From NCBI GenBank assembly GCA_015057505.1, contig SVEG01000001.1, positions 186,001 through 250,000 on the forward strand: DNA of 64,000 bases. Reading direction: 5' to 3'. Every line of letters starts with the position of its first letter. The stretch's first letter is position 1. Both the position numbers and the translations under genes were made by a program. The notes under the pieces are model-generated. The model searched no databases. It was not told the DNA's origin and saw only the letters and a list, made by a program, of their open reading frames with translations. This DNA comes from Lachnospiraceae bacterium. Lineage in GTDB: Bacteria > Bacillota > Clostridia > Lachnospirales > Lachnospiraceae. Below are positions 7,714 to 17,467 of this stretch, piece after piece.

Positions 7714-8769
7714 ATGGAAATTAGAATTGCAGAGACATTGAAGGAATTGCGTTGTGAGAGAGGTAATACGCAGGAAGAACTTGCCGTACATCTTGGGGTA
7801 TCGGTGCAGGCCGTATCAAAATGGGAGCGTGGCGAAGGGCTTCCGGATATAACGTTTTTACCGGGAATTGCGGCATATTATGATGTTTCGGTTGATACGC
7901 TTTTAGGGTGCGATTCTTTGCGCAGACAGGCAGATATCGAAGCGTTTGAAAAGCAGGCTCAAATTTTACACAATCAGGGGAAGCGTCATGAGCGCCTTGC
8001 ATTGTGTCGGGATATGCAAAAGAAATATCCCAATGATAAAACAGTGTTGTATAACTTGATGTTTGATTTGTACGCAGTCGATTGTATTGGGAACAGCAAA
8101 GAGATTATAGAGCTTGCGGAAGATTTTTTGCAAAACGGAAGTCTTGAACACCGCTACGGTGCAATACAAATGCTTTCTTTCACGCATCTGAAGATTGGTA
8201 ATTATGACAAAGCAGTGGAATATGCAAAAATGGTGCCGAGTCATAAGGACTTGCTTGTTAATGTTCTGAAAGGCGATGAACTGGTGGAGCATTGCAAATG
8301 GTATTTCTGGAATGTTTGTGATGAGATGTTACGGATGACAGTGCGGTTAACCAATAGTGTTGAAGCAGGTTATACCGCAGAAGAACGCTATCAAATAAGA
8401 AAAACGGTTTACGACTTTTATCATATGATTTTTTCTGACGGTGACTTTGGCTTTTGGGAGAACAGACTCGGCAAAATCTGCAATGGTATGGCAGTCAGTT
8501 CTGCCGAATTGGGTGAATATGACAGGGCGATTGCAGAACTTGAAGAGATGTGCGAGCATATGGAAAAGTATAATCAATTTGTTAAAATTGACCATACATC
8601 ACCTTTGGTTAGAGGTTTACATTATGAGGCATCACAAAGCGGAGGAAGTGATGAAAAAAGTATGGCGTATGGGCTTTTAAAATCATTGAACGAGAATCCT
8701 AAGATTGAGTGTTTGCGAAATGACACGCGATTTGATGCAATAAAGAAAAGGCTTGAAACACTCAGTTAA
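7714..8769 (+). CDS. XRE-family regulator with alpha-solenoid sensor region
   Basis: A 351-residue protein. Residues about 7-62 form a Cro/CI-type helix-turn-helix ([28 protein letters not shown]). The rest is helical and TPR-like ([35 protein letters not shown]). This architecture is common in Firmicutes and usually senses a ligand or peptide through the solenoid. ATG at 7714 follows CGGAGG. The dyad just upstream suggests autoregulation. A strong terminator follows. Confidence 0.85.
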   Translation: MEIRIAETLKELRCERGNTQEELAVHLGVSVQAVSKWERGEGLPDITFLPGIAAYYDVSVDTLLGCDSLRRQADIEAFEKQAQILHNQGKRHERLALCRDMQKKYPNDKTVLYNLMFDLYAVDCIGNSKEIIELAEDFLQNGSLEHRYGAIQMLSFTHLKIGNYDKAVEYAKMVPSHKDLLVNVLKGDELVEHCKWYFWNVCDEMLRMTVRLTNSVEAGYTAEERYQIRKTVYDFYHMIFSDGDFGFWENRLGKICNGMAVSSAELGEYDRAIAELEEMCEHMEKYNQFVKIDHTSPLVRGLHYEASQSGGSDEKSMAYGLLKSLNENPKIECLRNDTRFDAIKKRLETLS

Positions 8770-8776
8770 TAATTTG

Positions 8777-8816
8777 AGGCTGTCGCAAAAAACAGTTTTT
8801 GCGACAGTCTCTTTTT
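8777..8816 (+). terminator. intrinsic terminator
   Basis: The stem AGGCTGTCGCAAAAA pairs with TTTTTGCGACAGTCT and is followed by CTTTTT. Confidence 0.85.
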
Positions 8817-8823
8817 CGTTTTG

Positions 8824-8853
8824 TAGACATATATCACAAATTCGTGATATACT
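8824..8853 (+). promoter_or_regulatory. promoter overlapping a dyad, upstream of tcdA
   Basis: TAGACA (8824-8829) and TATACT (8848-8853) lie 18 bases apart. The dyad ATATCAC-6-GTGATAT (8831-8850) fills the spacer and touches the -10 box, which suggests a bound regulator. Confidence 0.5.
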
Positions 8854-8884
8854 ACATAAGAGATAACAGTAATTCGGAGGAAAC

Positions 8885-9607
8885 ATGATGTCTGACACAT
8901 TTTTCAGAACTGAGATGCTTCTTGGAGAGGAAGCCATGCAAAAGCTAAAAAACAGCAAAGTACTGATATTTGGACTTGGCGGCGTTGGTTCGTCCGCGGC
9001 ACTCGCCATAGCAAGATGCGGCGTCGGCAAGATGGTTATTGTGGATAATGATACCGTGAATGAGACGAACATCAACCGTCAGGCGATTGCGTTCCACAGT
9101 ACAATCGGAAGACCTAAGACCGAGGTTACTAAGGAGTTTATCTTGGATATCAATCCGGAAGCTGAAGTGACAATGCATCAGGTGTTCGTGTTGCCTGACA
9201 ATCTTGAAAATGTTGTTGATGAAGATGTTGATTATATAATTGATGCAATTGATACAGTTTCAGCAAAGATAGCGATTGCGGAGCTTGCCGAGCGTAAGAA
9301 TATTCCGCTTATAAGCTGCATGGGAACAGGTAATAAGCTTGATCCGTTTGCTTTTAAGATTGCGGATATCAGTAAGACGCAGATGTGTCCGCTTTGCAAG
9401 GTTATGCGCAAGGAACTGAAAAACATAGGAATCGGTAAGTTGAAGGTGCTGTATTCGGAGGAGGTTCCGTTAACTCCGAAGAAGGAAGTGCCACAGGAGG
9501 AAGCAGGGAACAGAAGGGGTACGCCGGGCTCGATTTCGTTTGTGCCGCCGACGGCGGGACTTATGCTTGCGGCAGAAGTTGTTAAGGCACTTGCAGGGGT
9601 GGAGTAG
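8885..9607 (+). CDS. tcdA: tRNA threonylcarbamoyladenosine dehydratase
   Basis: A 240-residue E1-like (ThiF/MoeB fold) enzyme. It has the nucleotide loop GLGGVGS (30-36), the acidic VDNDTVNETNINRQ segment, and the TcdA-typical region MCPLCKVMRKELKN. It should use ATP to cyclise t6A37 in tRNA to ct6A. Two ATGs lie side by side; 8888 has the better spacing to GGAGG (8876-8880). It seems to be transcribed on its own behind a dyad-bearing promoter and precedes rarA. Confidence 0.85.
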   Translation: MMSDTFFRTEMLLGEEAMQKLKNSKVLIFGLGGVGSSAALAIARCGVGKMVIVDNDTVNETNINRQAIAFHSTIGRPKTEVTKEFILDINPEAEVTMHQVFVLPDNLENVVDEDVDYIIDAIDTVSAKIAIAELAERKNIPLISCMGTGNKLDPFAFKIADISKTQMCPLCKVMRKELKNIGIGKLKVLYSEEVPLTPKKEVPQEEAGNRRGTPGSISFVPPTAGLMLAAEVVKALAGVE

Positions 9608-9673
9608 TTAGAATGCTCTGTCACAATAAGTAAGACGGCTACAATAACGACAGTTACAACAAGGAGAAAAACA

Positions 9674-11008
9674 ATGGATTTATTTGAATACATGAGAAAC
9701 AATTCGATGGAAAAGGATGCCCCCTTGGCTTCGCGCATACGACCGAGGACACTTGACGAGGTAGTGGGTCAGAAGCACATTATCGGGAAGGACAAGCTTC
9801 TTTACAGAGCGATAAAGGCTGACAAATTAAGCTCAATTATTTTTTACGGGCCGCCCGGAACCGGCAAGACCACGATTGCAAAAGTAATTGCCAATACGAC
9901 CAAGGCAGAATTTACGCAGATAAACGCTACCGTTGCGGGCAAAAAGGATATGGAAGAGGTCGTTTTGCAGGCGAAGAACAACATGGGTATGTATGGCAAA
10001 AAGACCATCCTTTTTGTAGATGAGATTCATCGTTTTAATAAGAGCCAGCAGGACTATTTGCTTCCGTTTGTGGAGGACGGAACGCTGATTTTAATCGGTG
10101 CGACGACAGAAAATCCTTATTTCGAGGTTAATTCCGCGCTTTTGTCGCGCTCCGTTGTATTTGAGCTTAAATCCCTTGAGAAGGACGATATAAAAGAGCT
10201 TTTATTCCGTGCGGTTAATGACAGCGAACGGGGAATGGGAGCATATGATGCAGTGCTTGAAGAGGATGCCGCAGAGTTCCTTTCTGATGTTGCCAACGGT
10301 GACGCAAGGTCGGCACTAAATGCAATCGAGCTTGGTATTTTGACGACACAGCGCTCAGAAGACGGCAAAATCCACATAACAAGGGATGTTGCGTCCGAAT
10401 GTATTCAGAAAAGAGTTGTGCGCTATGATAAAGAGGGCGATAATCATTACGATACGATTTCAGCATTTATAAAAAGTATGCGGGGCTCCGACCCGGATGC
10501 GGCAGTTTACTATCTTGCGAGAATGCTTTATGCCGGTGAGAGTGTGACTTTTATCGCGCGAAGAATGATGATATGTGCGTCCGAGGATGTAGGAAATGCT
10601 GACCCGCAGGCACTTGTGGTTGCGACCTCTGCCGCTATGGCGGTTGAGCGTGTCGGAATGCCTGAAGCACAGATTATTCTTGCACAGGCGGCTTCGTACA
10701 TCGCGATGGCACCAAAGAGCAATTCGGCATGCAATGCTATTTTTGCGGCAATGGATGCGGTTACGAATTCTAAGACTTATCAGGTGCCGACACATCTCAT
10801 GGACGCACATTATAAAGGTGCTGCAAAGCTCGGACATGGCGAGGGTTACAAGTATCCGCATGTGTATCCGAATCATTACGTGGAGCAGCAGTATTTACCG
10901 ACAGAACTTGTAGGGAAGGTATTCTATGAGCCGTCCGATAACGGTTATGAGAAGAAACTTAAGGAATACTGGAGTTCAATTAAAAATCCGAATAGTGATA
11001 AAGAATAA
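9674..11008 (+). CDS. rarA: replication-associated recombination protein A (RarA/MgsA)
   Basis: A 444-residue clamp-loader-like AAA+ ATPase. Walker A is GPPGTGKTT (59-67), Walker B FVDEIHRFNKSQQD, sensor 1 IGATTENPYF. The C-terminal SSB-binding and tetramerisation half contains DPDAAVYYLARMLYAGE and the YKYPHVYPNHYVEQQYLP block. It acts at stalled replication forks. Length and motifs are those of complete RarA; it starts after AAGGAG. Confidence 0.92.
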   Translation: MDLFEYMRNNSMEKDAPLASRIRPRTLDEVVGQKHIIGKDKLLYRAIKADKLSSIIFYGPPGTGKTTIAKVIANTTKAEFTQINATVAGKKDMEEVVLQAKNNMGMYGKKTILFVDEIHRFNKSQQDYLLPFVEDGTLILIGATTENPYFEVNSALLSRSVVFELKSLEKDDIKELLFRAVNDSERGMGAYDAVLEEDAAEFLSDVANGDARSALNAIELGILTTQRSEDGKIHITRDVASECIQKRVVRYDKEGDNHYDTISAFIKSMRGSDPDAAVYYLARMLYAGESVTFIARRMMICASEDVGNADPQALVVATSAAMAVERVGMPEAQIILAQAASYIAMAPKSNSACNAIFAAMDAVTNSKTYQVPTHLMDAHYKGAAKLGHGEGYKYPHVYPNHYVEQQYLPTELVGKVFYEPSDNGYEKKLKEYWSSIKNPNSDKE

Positions 11009-11036
11009 AATATGATAACAAAAATGTAAAAACATA

Positions 11037-11067
11037 TTGACTCTCAACCATACTTTAGGTTTAAGGT
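11037..11067 (+). promoter_or_regulatory. MerR-type promoter with 19-base spacer
   Basis: TTGACT (11037-11042) and TAAGGT (11062-11067) are 19 bases apart. An AACC-8-GGTT dyad lies within the spacer. This overlong spacer with a central dyad is the hallmark of MerR-controlled promoters; the regulator gene directly follows, so it is probably autoregulated. Confidence 0.65.
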
Positions 11068-11108
11068 ACAAGTGTAAGGTACCTTATAGTAACAAGGAGT
11101 GTAGGATT

Positions 11109-12386
11109 ATGAAGATAGGAGAGTTTGCAAAAGTTTGCGGCACAGGGATATCCGTTCTTAGGTATTACGATAAGCAAAACCTGCTTAAGCCCGTATACAT
11201 AGATGGATTTACGGGATATCGTTATTATTCGCAGGAACAGATACCTATATTTTTCAGAATAACAGCATTAAAACAGGCGGGATTTTCTCTGACGGAAATC
11301 AGGGAATTGCTTGTGCAGCTTAAAAGTGATGCAGATATTTTGGAGCTTTTTGATAAAAAGAAGCAGCAACTTTTGGAAACCATTTGTAATCTTGATAATG
11401 CAAGAAAATTGATAATGGGAGAAAAAAGTATGGTTAATGTGAGTTTTTATGAAAATGCTGAAGGCACATGGGCGAAATGTTTTTGTGCAGAAGACAGCAA
11501 TTTAGAGGATACACGCAAAGAATTCGATAATGCTATTACTGCACAGGATTATCAGCGTATTTCCGCGATTAAAATCAATAAAGAGAACAGAGAGCTTAAC
11601 TGTCAGGTTCTGAGACTTGGCCGTGAGGTGGTTAAACTCATGGAGAATATGGATTTGCCGTTTGAAAATGACGAAGATGTAATTGGTAAATGGGAAGTCA
11701 TGGGAGAATATGCAGTTAAGGAAGACTTCTTTGAAAAAGAGGATTTTCGCAAAACCGGACGTTACAAAATTCCGAGAGAGATATATTTTCTGCCATACGG
11801 CGAGAGATATTGGTGTTATAGTTGGACAAAAGGTAAGTTTTTGATTGAGTCGGGAGACAACATCGCTTCGGTAAATGAATATGAAGTGGAAGAAGTGAAC
11901 GGAGAGCGTTTCATGTTTATTTCTTTCAAATCATATGATTACAGAAGAGGCGGAAAACCTGTAATCCTTGTGTTTAAACAAATTGACAGCGAGAGATATT
12001 CTGCTAAAGGATTGGCAAAAAAAGATGATATTAATAAGCCTTTTGTAGATGACCCTCAGGTTATCGGAAAATGGAAACCCTTTGATTTTATTCTTTCTAA
12101 GAAAGAGTTTTCTTCTGAGGGAAGCATCAAGCCTCCGACATTTTTTAAAGAAATAGAGTTTTTTGAGAACGGTAGCTGCACAAGTATTTATGGAGATGAA
12201 GTAATCTCAGGAGACGATATGCAGGTCTGGACAAAGGGCTACGTTTTAAGAAAATGGAACAGCACCGCCTGCGAATATGAAATCCGTCCTGTAGACGGGA
12301 AAGATTACATGATTATCGAATGGAAAAGCGGAGACTACCGCTGGGGCGGATTCCCGACAGACTATTACGTATTTGTAAGAGAATAA
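11109..12386 (+). CDS. MerR-family regulator with duplicated lipocalin-like C-terminal domain
   Basis: A 425-residue protein. Residues 1-70 are a MerR winged helix (MKIGEFAKVCGTGISVLRYYDKQNLL), followed by a coiled coil. The C-terminal 230 residues hold two related beta-rich units. Each starts with VIGKW and ends in a WKSGDYRWGG...YYVF-like strand (FMFISFKSYDYRRGG and YMIIEWKSGDYRWGG). I recall this unit from the C-termini of BlaR1-like M56 proteins in the same bacteria. It probably binds a small hydrophobic ligand. The start follows AAGGAGTG. Confidence 0.8.
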   Translation: MKIGEFAKVCGTGISVLRYYDKQNLLKPVYIDGFTGYRYYSQEQIPIFFRITALKQAGFSLTEIRELLVQLKSDADILELFDKKKQQLLETICNLDNARKLIMGEKSMVNVSFYENAEGTWAKCFCAEDSNLEDTRKEFDNAITAQDYQRISAIKINKENRELNCQVLRLGREVVKLMENMDLPFENDEDVIGKWEVMGEYAVKEDFFEKEDFRKTGRYKIPREIYFLPYGERYWCYSWTKGKFLIESGDNIASVNEYEVEEVNGERFMFISFKSYDYRRGGKPVILVFKQIDSERYSAKGLAKKDDINKPFVDDPQVIGKWKPFDFILSKKEFSSEGSIKPPTFFKEIEFFENGSCTSIYGDEVISGDDMQVWTKGYVLRKWNSTACEYEIRPVDGKDYMIIEWKSGDYRWGGFPTDYYVFVRE

Positions 12387-12415
12387 AGAACAGTTATTTT
12401 ATAACAAAAATTGTG

Positions 12416-12448
12416 AGGCGGTCCCTGTGCTTAAGGGGCTGCCTTTTT
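12416..12448 (+). terminator. intrinsic terminator
   Basis: AGGCGGTCCC (12416-12425) pairs with GGGGCTGCCT (12435-12444), with two G-U pairs, followed by TTTTT. Confidence 0.8.
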
Positions 12449-12637
12449 GGCGTTCTTTGCCTGCAACCCTACCCTGTGCGCCACCTCGTTTTTTGTTTAA
12501 AACAATCTTATATTATTCTTCAAATTTAGAGTATAAACGATAGACAAAGAATAAAAATTTGTGGTACAATTATAAGAAGCAGAAGTATGTTTTTTTACAA
12601 AAAATAATTGATAAAACAAATGATACAGGTGATTATT

Positions 12638-15600
12638 GTGAGATCAAAGATAAACAAGCTGGCAAGGGGAATTTTTAACAGCAATATTCCCGAAATCGTG
12701 CTATCTGAGAGAAGAATTGAAAAGAGCTTAAATGCTGACAGGCAGTATAACGGGGTGTTTAGTATTACTGCTGTTAATAATGTGGAAGTAAGGGGCATTG
12801 TATGCTCTGATAATTATCGTGTCGTAATTCACAATAATACATTTATCGGAAAGCAGACAGTAATCGGTTATGAGATTAATACAAGAGGACTTACTCTGAA
12901 GGACAAGATTCAGGGTGCGATTTCTATAATATGTAATGCGGGTGAGATGTCGATTCCGTTTGAATTCGAGATTGAGGAAGAGTCTGTTACTACGTCCATG
13001 GGCGAGGTGACGAATCTTTTCCATTTTACTAATCTTGTACAGCACAGCTATGATGAGGCTCTTGCGCTTTTTTGCTCTGCTGATTTTTGTGATGTGATTT
13101 TAAGGGACAATCCGCAGTACCAGTCATTATATGAGTGTCTTATGGAGAGCCATATGCCAAAGCTTGCGCTTGAGGAATTTCTTGTATGTGTTAACAAGAA
13201 GAACAGGGTTGCCTTTGGTCTTGCGGAGGCGAAGAAGGAATACGACAATCCGGGTGAGAATTATGCCGATAAGCTTGCAATCCAGAGGGGAAATTGGGGC
13301 TATGCGGAGCTGGGGTTTGTGGCAGAGGGCGATTTTATCCGTCTGACGAAGGATAATATTACAACTGAAGAATTTGCAGGAGGAGTGTACGAACTTCAGT
13401 ATTTGCTTGATTACGGCAAATTACATAAGGGTAAGAATTACGGAAGAATTACGGTGAGGACTCCCGGTGGAGAGCTTACCTGTGACATAATTGTTAATAA
13501 TCCTGTGGTGGACGGGGAAGACGGTGCAGACCGTATTGAAATTAAAAAGGGTATTCGTGAACTTGCGGATTTGTATTTTAATTTCCGTATGAGACGAATT
13601 TCGACAGATAACTGGACAAAGCAGTCGCTTCGTGTGCTTGAGCGTGTTAGGGGAATTGAGGACAGTTCGGATTTCCTTAAGCTTTATCAGGCACAGGTTC
13701 ATATTGCTCAGAAGAAGCCCGAGGATGCGGCCTGGTTTATTAATTATGTGGCCGATCATCTGCTTGAGGAAGACAAGAGACAGGAATTTTTGTACAGCTA
13801 TTATTTGTATGTGAGAACGCTCTATACCAAGGATATGGGCGTGGCTTATGATGCCGTAAGACAAATTAAGAATTTTTATGAGAAGAGTAACAATGATGAG
13901 CGAATCATGTGGTTGCTTCTTTATCTGGATGAGGAATATTCCACTAACAAGAGTTTGAGACTTGCGCGAATTAAAGAACAGTATATGAAGGGGTCAAGGA
14001 GTCCGTTCTTTTATTTTGAAGCCTGTGCTGTATTTAATGAACAACCGCCGCTTCTTCGTGTGCTTGATTCTTTTGAGATTCAGTCACTTCTTTGGGGTTG
14101 CAAGAATAATATGCTCAGTGAGAAGGTTGCGCTCAGAGTGGCGGAGCTTGTTAATGCTGAGAAGAAGTTTAATCCTTTGATTTACAGGATAATGGCACAT
14201 TTTTGTGAGGAATACGACAAAAAGATTGTGCTTGAGATGCTTTGCAATTATCTTGTACGTACTACGGAGGCAGATGCAAGGTACTACAAGTGGTACAAGG
14301 CTGCAATTGAGGCAGAACTAAAGATTACAGGACTTTATGAGAAGTATGTGATTGTCAGGGATAAGACTGATGAGAGTGTGCTTCCGCAGATGGTTGCGCT
14401 TTATTTCGCATACAACAATGCGCTTCCGGCGGACAGGAAAGCATACTTGTATGCCAATGTTCTTCGTAACGAGAAAGAGCATCCCAACGTAACAGCGAAT
14501 TATATGTCGCAGATAAAGCGTTTTGCCGAAGAGCAGATTAACGCAGGCAATATCTCCCGTGACCTTGCATACATATATCGCAGGATTATTCGTAAGAATG
14601 ATATAACAGAGAAGGTTGCCGGAAAGTATGCTGATATATTACTTACAAATTATCTTATCTGCAAGGATGAGTGGCTTTGTAAAAATGCACGTTCAGTCAT
14701 TATAAAGCATAATGAATTTGCATTTGAAGAGCGTTATGAGCTTACTGACGGAGAGGTATATTTCCCGATATATACGGAGAATTACACATTGGTGTTTGAG
14801 GATGCCTTGGGACGTCGTTTCTGTGCTGATGGTTTGTATGAATGTGACAGGCTTATGAAGGAAGACAGTTTGCTTAAGCATTGTTTTGAACTTACAGATG
14901 AGGACTTAAAACTCTGTGTGCATATTTGTGAGACAGAAGGCTTGTACCGTATGGGAACTGAGCCGGGCGTGGAGCTTTATAAGCGTACGGTTAACAAACC
15001 GGAACTTAAAATGCACTATAAAAACCGCATGTATCGTAAGATGATAGATTATTTCAGCGACAATTACGACAGTGAGAATCTTGATACATATTTGAAAAAA
15101 ATAGATATAGAGAATCTCGATACAAAGGAGAGGACAAGGGTAACAGAGCTTTTGCTTATTCGCGGACTTTATGAGGAAGCCTACGAGCTTATGCAGCGTA
15201 ACGGTTACGACAACATTTCTCCAAACAGGCTTATGAGATTCTGTTCCATGTATCTTCGTGATACGGAGTTTGTTGCAGAGGAACCGTTTTTTACGGAATT
15301 GTGTGCGTACGCTTTTCATTTTTCAAAGTATGATGAGAGAACGCTTCTGTACCTGCTTAAGTATTACAACAGCACGACCAAGAATCTTTTTAAGCTTTGG
15401 AGTGCGGCCAAGGAGTTTATTATTGACCTTGGTGGGCTTGAGGAGAGACTTTTGGTGCAGATGCTTTTTACCAATGTATACATGACACATGCAATTGATG
15501 TGTTTGAGTCATATTATTCGCGCGGCAATACGGCGCTTAATGTTATTCAGGCATATCTTAATACACAGTCGTACCTGTATTTTGTTGAAAATACGCTTGT

Positions 15601-16219
15601 TTCAGAGAAGGTATTCGGGTATTTGGAGCATGAACTTAAGGTTGATCACGAACTTCAAAATGTTGCTAAAATGGCGCTTCTTAAGTATTATTCAGAACTT
15701 ACAGACCTTAATAAAGGCAGAACAGAGACGGCGACAGAGCTTATGTCAGCCCTTAGCAAATCGGGATATGTATTTGCTTTTTATCAAAAGTTTGCCGGCA
15801 AGCTTCGTCTTCCTGAAGAAATTAACGATAAGATGATTTTGGAATACAGGACTGAGCCTGGTAAATATGTGGAGCTTAATTATCTTTTAGGAACAGAGGA
15901 TGATGATAATGTTTCGTATCGTAGCGAGGTTATGGAAGAATGCTATGAAGGTGTTTTTGTCAGACCGTTTGTAATGTTCTATGGTGAAGAAGTGAAGTAT
16001 TACATAACCGAGGGCCAGGGCGAGGACTCCAACATTACCGAGAGCGGTAATAAGGATATGACTGTTTGGAAGGTAGACGGTGAAATCGGCAGATATGAAA
16101 TGCTTAACGACATTTGTACGGCAGCAACTCTCAATGATGAGCAGACACTTCATGAGACGATGGAGACATTTGAGAAAAAGTTAAAGCTTGCGGAAAAATG
16201 GTTTGAGCCGCTTGCCTGA
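12638..16219 (+). CDS. DUF5717 family giant protein
   Basis: A 1193-residue cytoplasmic protein without signal peptide or membrane segment. The first 140 residues are beta-rich and Ig-like (NGVFSITAVNNVEVRG... MSIPFEFEIEEE). The remainder is mostly helical, solenoid-like, with many aromatic LYxxY repeats, and a beta-rich stretch around residues 700-760. I recognise the DUF5717 type known from Lachnospiraceae; its function is unknown. GTG at 12638 follows AGGTGAT; in-frame TTG (12608) and ATG (12620) lack ribosome sites. It leads an operon with DUF5716, TPR, coiled-coil membrane and DUF1287 genes, with gaps of 8-22 bases. Confidence 0.75.
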   Translation: MRSKINKLARGIFNSNIPEIVLSERRIEKSLNADRQYNGVFSITAVNNVEVRGIVCSDNYRVVIHNNTFIGKQTVIGYEINTRGLTLKDKIQGAISIICNAGEMSIPFEFEIEEESVTTSMGEVTNLFHFTNLVQHSYDEALALFCSADFCDVILRDNPQYQSLYECLMESHMPKLALEEFLVCVNKKNRVAFGLAEAKKEYDNPGENYADKLAIQRGNWGYAELGFVAEGDFIRLTKDNITTEEFAGGVYELQYLLDYGKLHKGKNYGRITVRTPGGELTCDIIVNNPVVDGEDGADRIEIKKGIRELADLYFNFRMRRISTDNWTKQSLRVLERVRGIEDSSDFLKLYQAQVHIAQKKPEDAAWFINYVADHLLEEDKRQEFLYSYYLYVRTLYTKDMGVAYDAVRQIKNFYEKSNNDERIMWLLLYLDEEYSTNKSLRLARIKEQYMKGSRSPFFYFEACAVFNEQPPLLRVLDSFEIQSLLWGCKNNMLSEKVALRVAELVNAEKKFNPLIYRIMAHFCEEYDKKIVLEMLCNYLVRTTEADARYYKWYKAAIEAELKITGLYEKYVIVRDKTDESVLPQMVALYFAYNNALPADRKAYLYANVLRNEKEHPNVTANYMSQIKRFAEEQINAGNISRDLAYIYRRIIRKNDITEKVAGKYADILLTNYLICKDEWLCKNARSVIIKHNEFAFEERYELTDGEVYFPIYTENYTLVFEDALGRRFCADGLYECDRLMKEDSLLKHCFELTDEDLKLCVHICETEGLYRMGTEPGVELYKRTVNKPELKMHYKNRMYRKMIDYFSDNYDSENLDTYLKKIDIENLDTKERTRVTELLLIRGLYEEAYELMQRNGYDNISPNRLMRFCSMYLRDTEFVAEEPFFTELCAYAFHFSKYDERTLLYLLKYYNSTTKNLFKLWSAAKEFIIDLGGLEERLLVQMLFTNVYMTHAIDVFESYYSRGNTALNVIQAYLNTQSYLYFVENTLVSEKVFGYLEHELKVDHELQNVAKMALLKYYSELTDLNKGRTETATELMSALSKSGYVFAFYQKFAGKLRLPEEINDKMILEYRTEPGKYVELNYLLGTEDDDNVSYRSEVMEECYEGVFVRPFVMFYGEEVKYYITEGQGEDSNITESGNKDMTVWKVDGEIGRYEMLNDICTAATLNDEQTLHETMETFEKKLKLAEKWFEPLA

Positions 16220-16233
16220 TTGGAGGAATGGGT

Positions 16234-17448
16234 ATGGCAGAGGAAAGGTTTATTGCCATAGGAATTGATATATCGGACGATATGACGCAGATAGCGTTTT
16301 TTACGGAAAATATGGATGAACCGCAGATGATCGGCGATAAGAATGTGGAGAATGATTTCCTAATTCCGACTGCGATTGAGTATACAAAGCAGGGCTTTGT
16401 TATCGGCAAAGATTGTAAAAAAACGACGGACAAGCTTTTTTGGAAGGCAAAGTATGGGCTTAAGCAGGTAATTGGTGAGAATGATGCTATAAAACTTCTG
16501 GCTATATTTGCCGAAGAAGCCGTACGTTTTGCACTTGTGCAGGCGGGCAGGGAGCAGGCAGATGTAGTAACTATTTCAATGCCGGACACATGCAGGGAGA
16601 TTATAGAGGTGATTAGGAAGCATTTTGTGGAAAGCGGACTTGGTGCGGTGAAGCTCAATTTTATAACGCATGCAGAGAGTAGTATTTATTATGTGCTTAA
16701 TCAGAAGAAGGAACTTAGGGTAAATGATGTTGCGTTTTTCGATTTTTCTAAGGATAATTTTGTGTATCGCAAGCTTCATATGACACGTCCGGACAGACAA
16801 GCGGCTGTTATAGAGGTTGCTGAGAATGATTATACATCACGCGTAAGCTATATGAGAAGGTCGGATGAAGCTTTTAAGGAACTTGTTACAGAACTTTTTG
16901 ACAGACAGCAGATATCCACTGTATACCTTATAGGCGAAGGCTTTGAGAATGAACAGTGGGCAAGGGAAAGTGTTAATTATATCTGCAATCGCAGAAGAGT
17001 ATTTAAGGGAAGAAATCTTCATGCACTAGGTGCCTGCTATAAATCAATGGACGGCTATGACAAGTATTCATATGGCGCATATTGTATTGTTTGTAAGGGC
17101 AGAAGTACATGTGAGATATGTATGGAGGTTGTATTTAACGGAGAACGTAATGAAGCGATACTTGTTGCTGCGGGTGAGCCTTGGTTTGATGTAAAAAGCA
17201 GTGTTGAGGGCGTTCTTCATAATACAGACAGAATAAACATAGTAATCCGCACAGTGACGGGCGACATTGTAAAAAACGAGGAGATTTTTCTTAGTGAATT
17301 TCCGCACCGACAGGACAAGATGACGCGCGTTAAAGTGGATACGGTTTTACAGGACAATAAAGAAATAAAGATTACGATAAGTGATTTGGGCTTCGGAGAT
17401 TTTGCAGCGGGCAGCGGATTACAGATTGTTAAGAATATACAATACTAA
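16234..17448 (+). CDS. DUF5716 family protein, Hsp70/actin-like (ASKHA) fold
   Basis: A 404-residue protein whose motif order is that of Hsp70/actin-type ATPases. It has an N-terminal phosphate-1-like strand (AIGIDISDDMTQIAF), a connecting helix LNFITHAESSIYYVL, a phosphate-2-like strand VAFFDFSKDNF, and an adenosine-like segment YLIGEGFENEQW... followed by ALGACYKSM. The loops lack the usual glycines (GIDISD for GIDLG; DFSKDN for DLGGGT), so nucleotide use may be altered or lost. The C-terminal 130 residues are beta-rich, like a substrate-binding domain. The second ATG (16234) has the better spacing to GGAGG. I identify it as DUF5716 from memory. Confidence 0.7.
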   Translation: MAEERFIAIGIDISDDMTQIAFFTENMDEPQMIGDKNVENDFLIPTAIEYTKQGFVIGKDCKKTTDKLFWKAKYGLKQVIGENDAIKLLAIFAEEAVRFALVQAGREQADVVTISMPDTCREIIEVIRKHFVESGLGAVKLNFITHAESSIYYVLNQKKELRVNDVAFFDFSKDNFVYRKLHMTRPDRQAAVIEVAENDYTSRVSYMRRSDEAFKELVTELFDRQQISTVYLIGEGFENEQWARESVNYICNRRRVFKGRNLHALGACYKSMDGYDKYSYGAYCIVCKGRSTCEICMEVVFNGERNEAILVAAGEPWFDVKSSVEGVLHNTDRINIVIRTVTGDIVKNEEIFLSEFPHRQDKMTRVKVDTVLQDNKEIKITISDLGFGDFAAGSGLQIVKNIQY

Positions 17449-17467
17449 TTGAGGAAGGGTTTTATTT

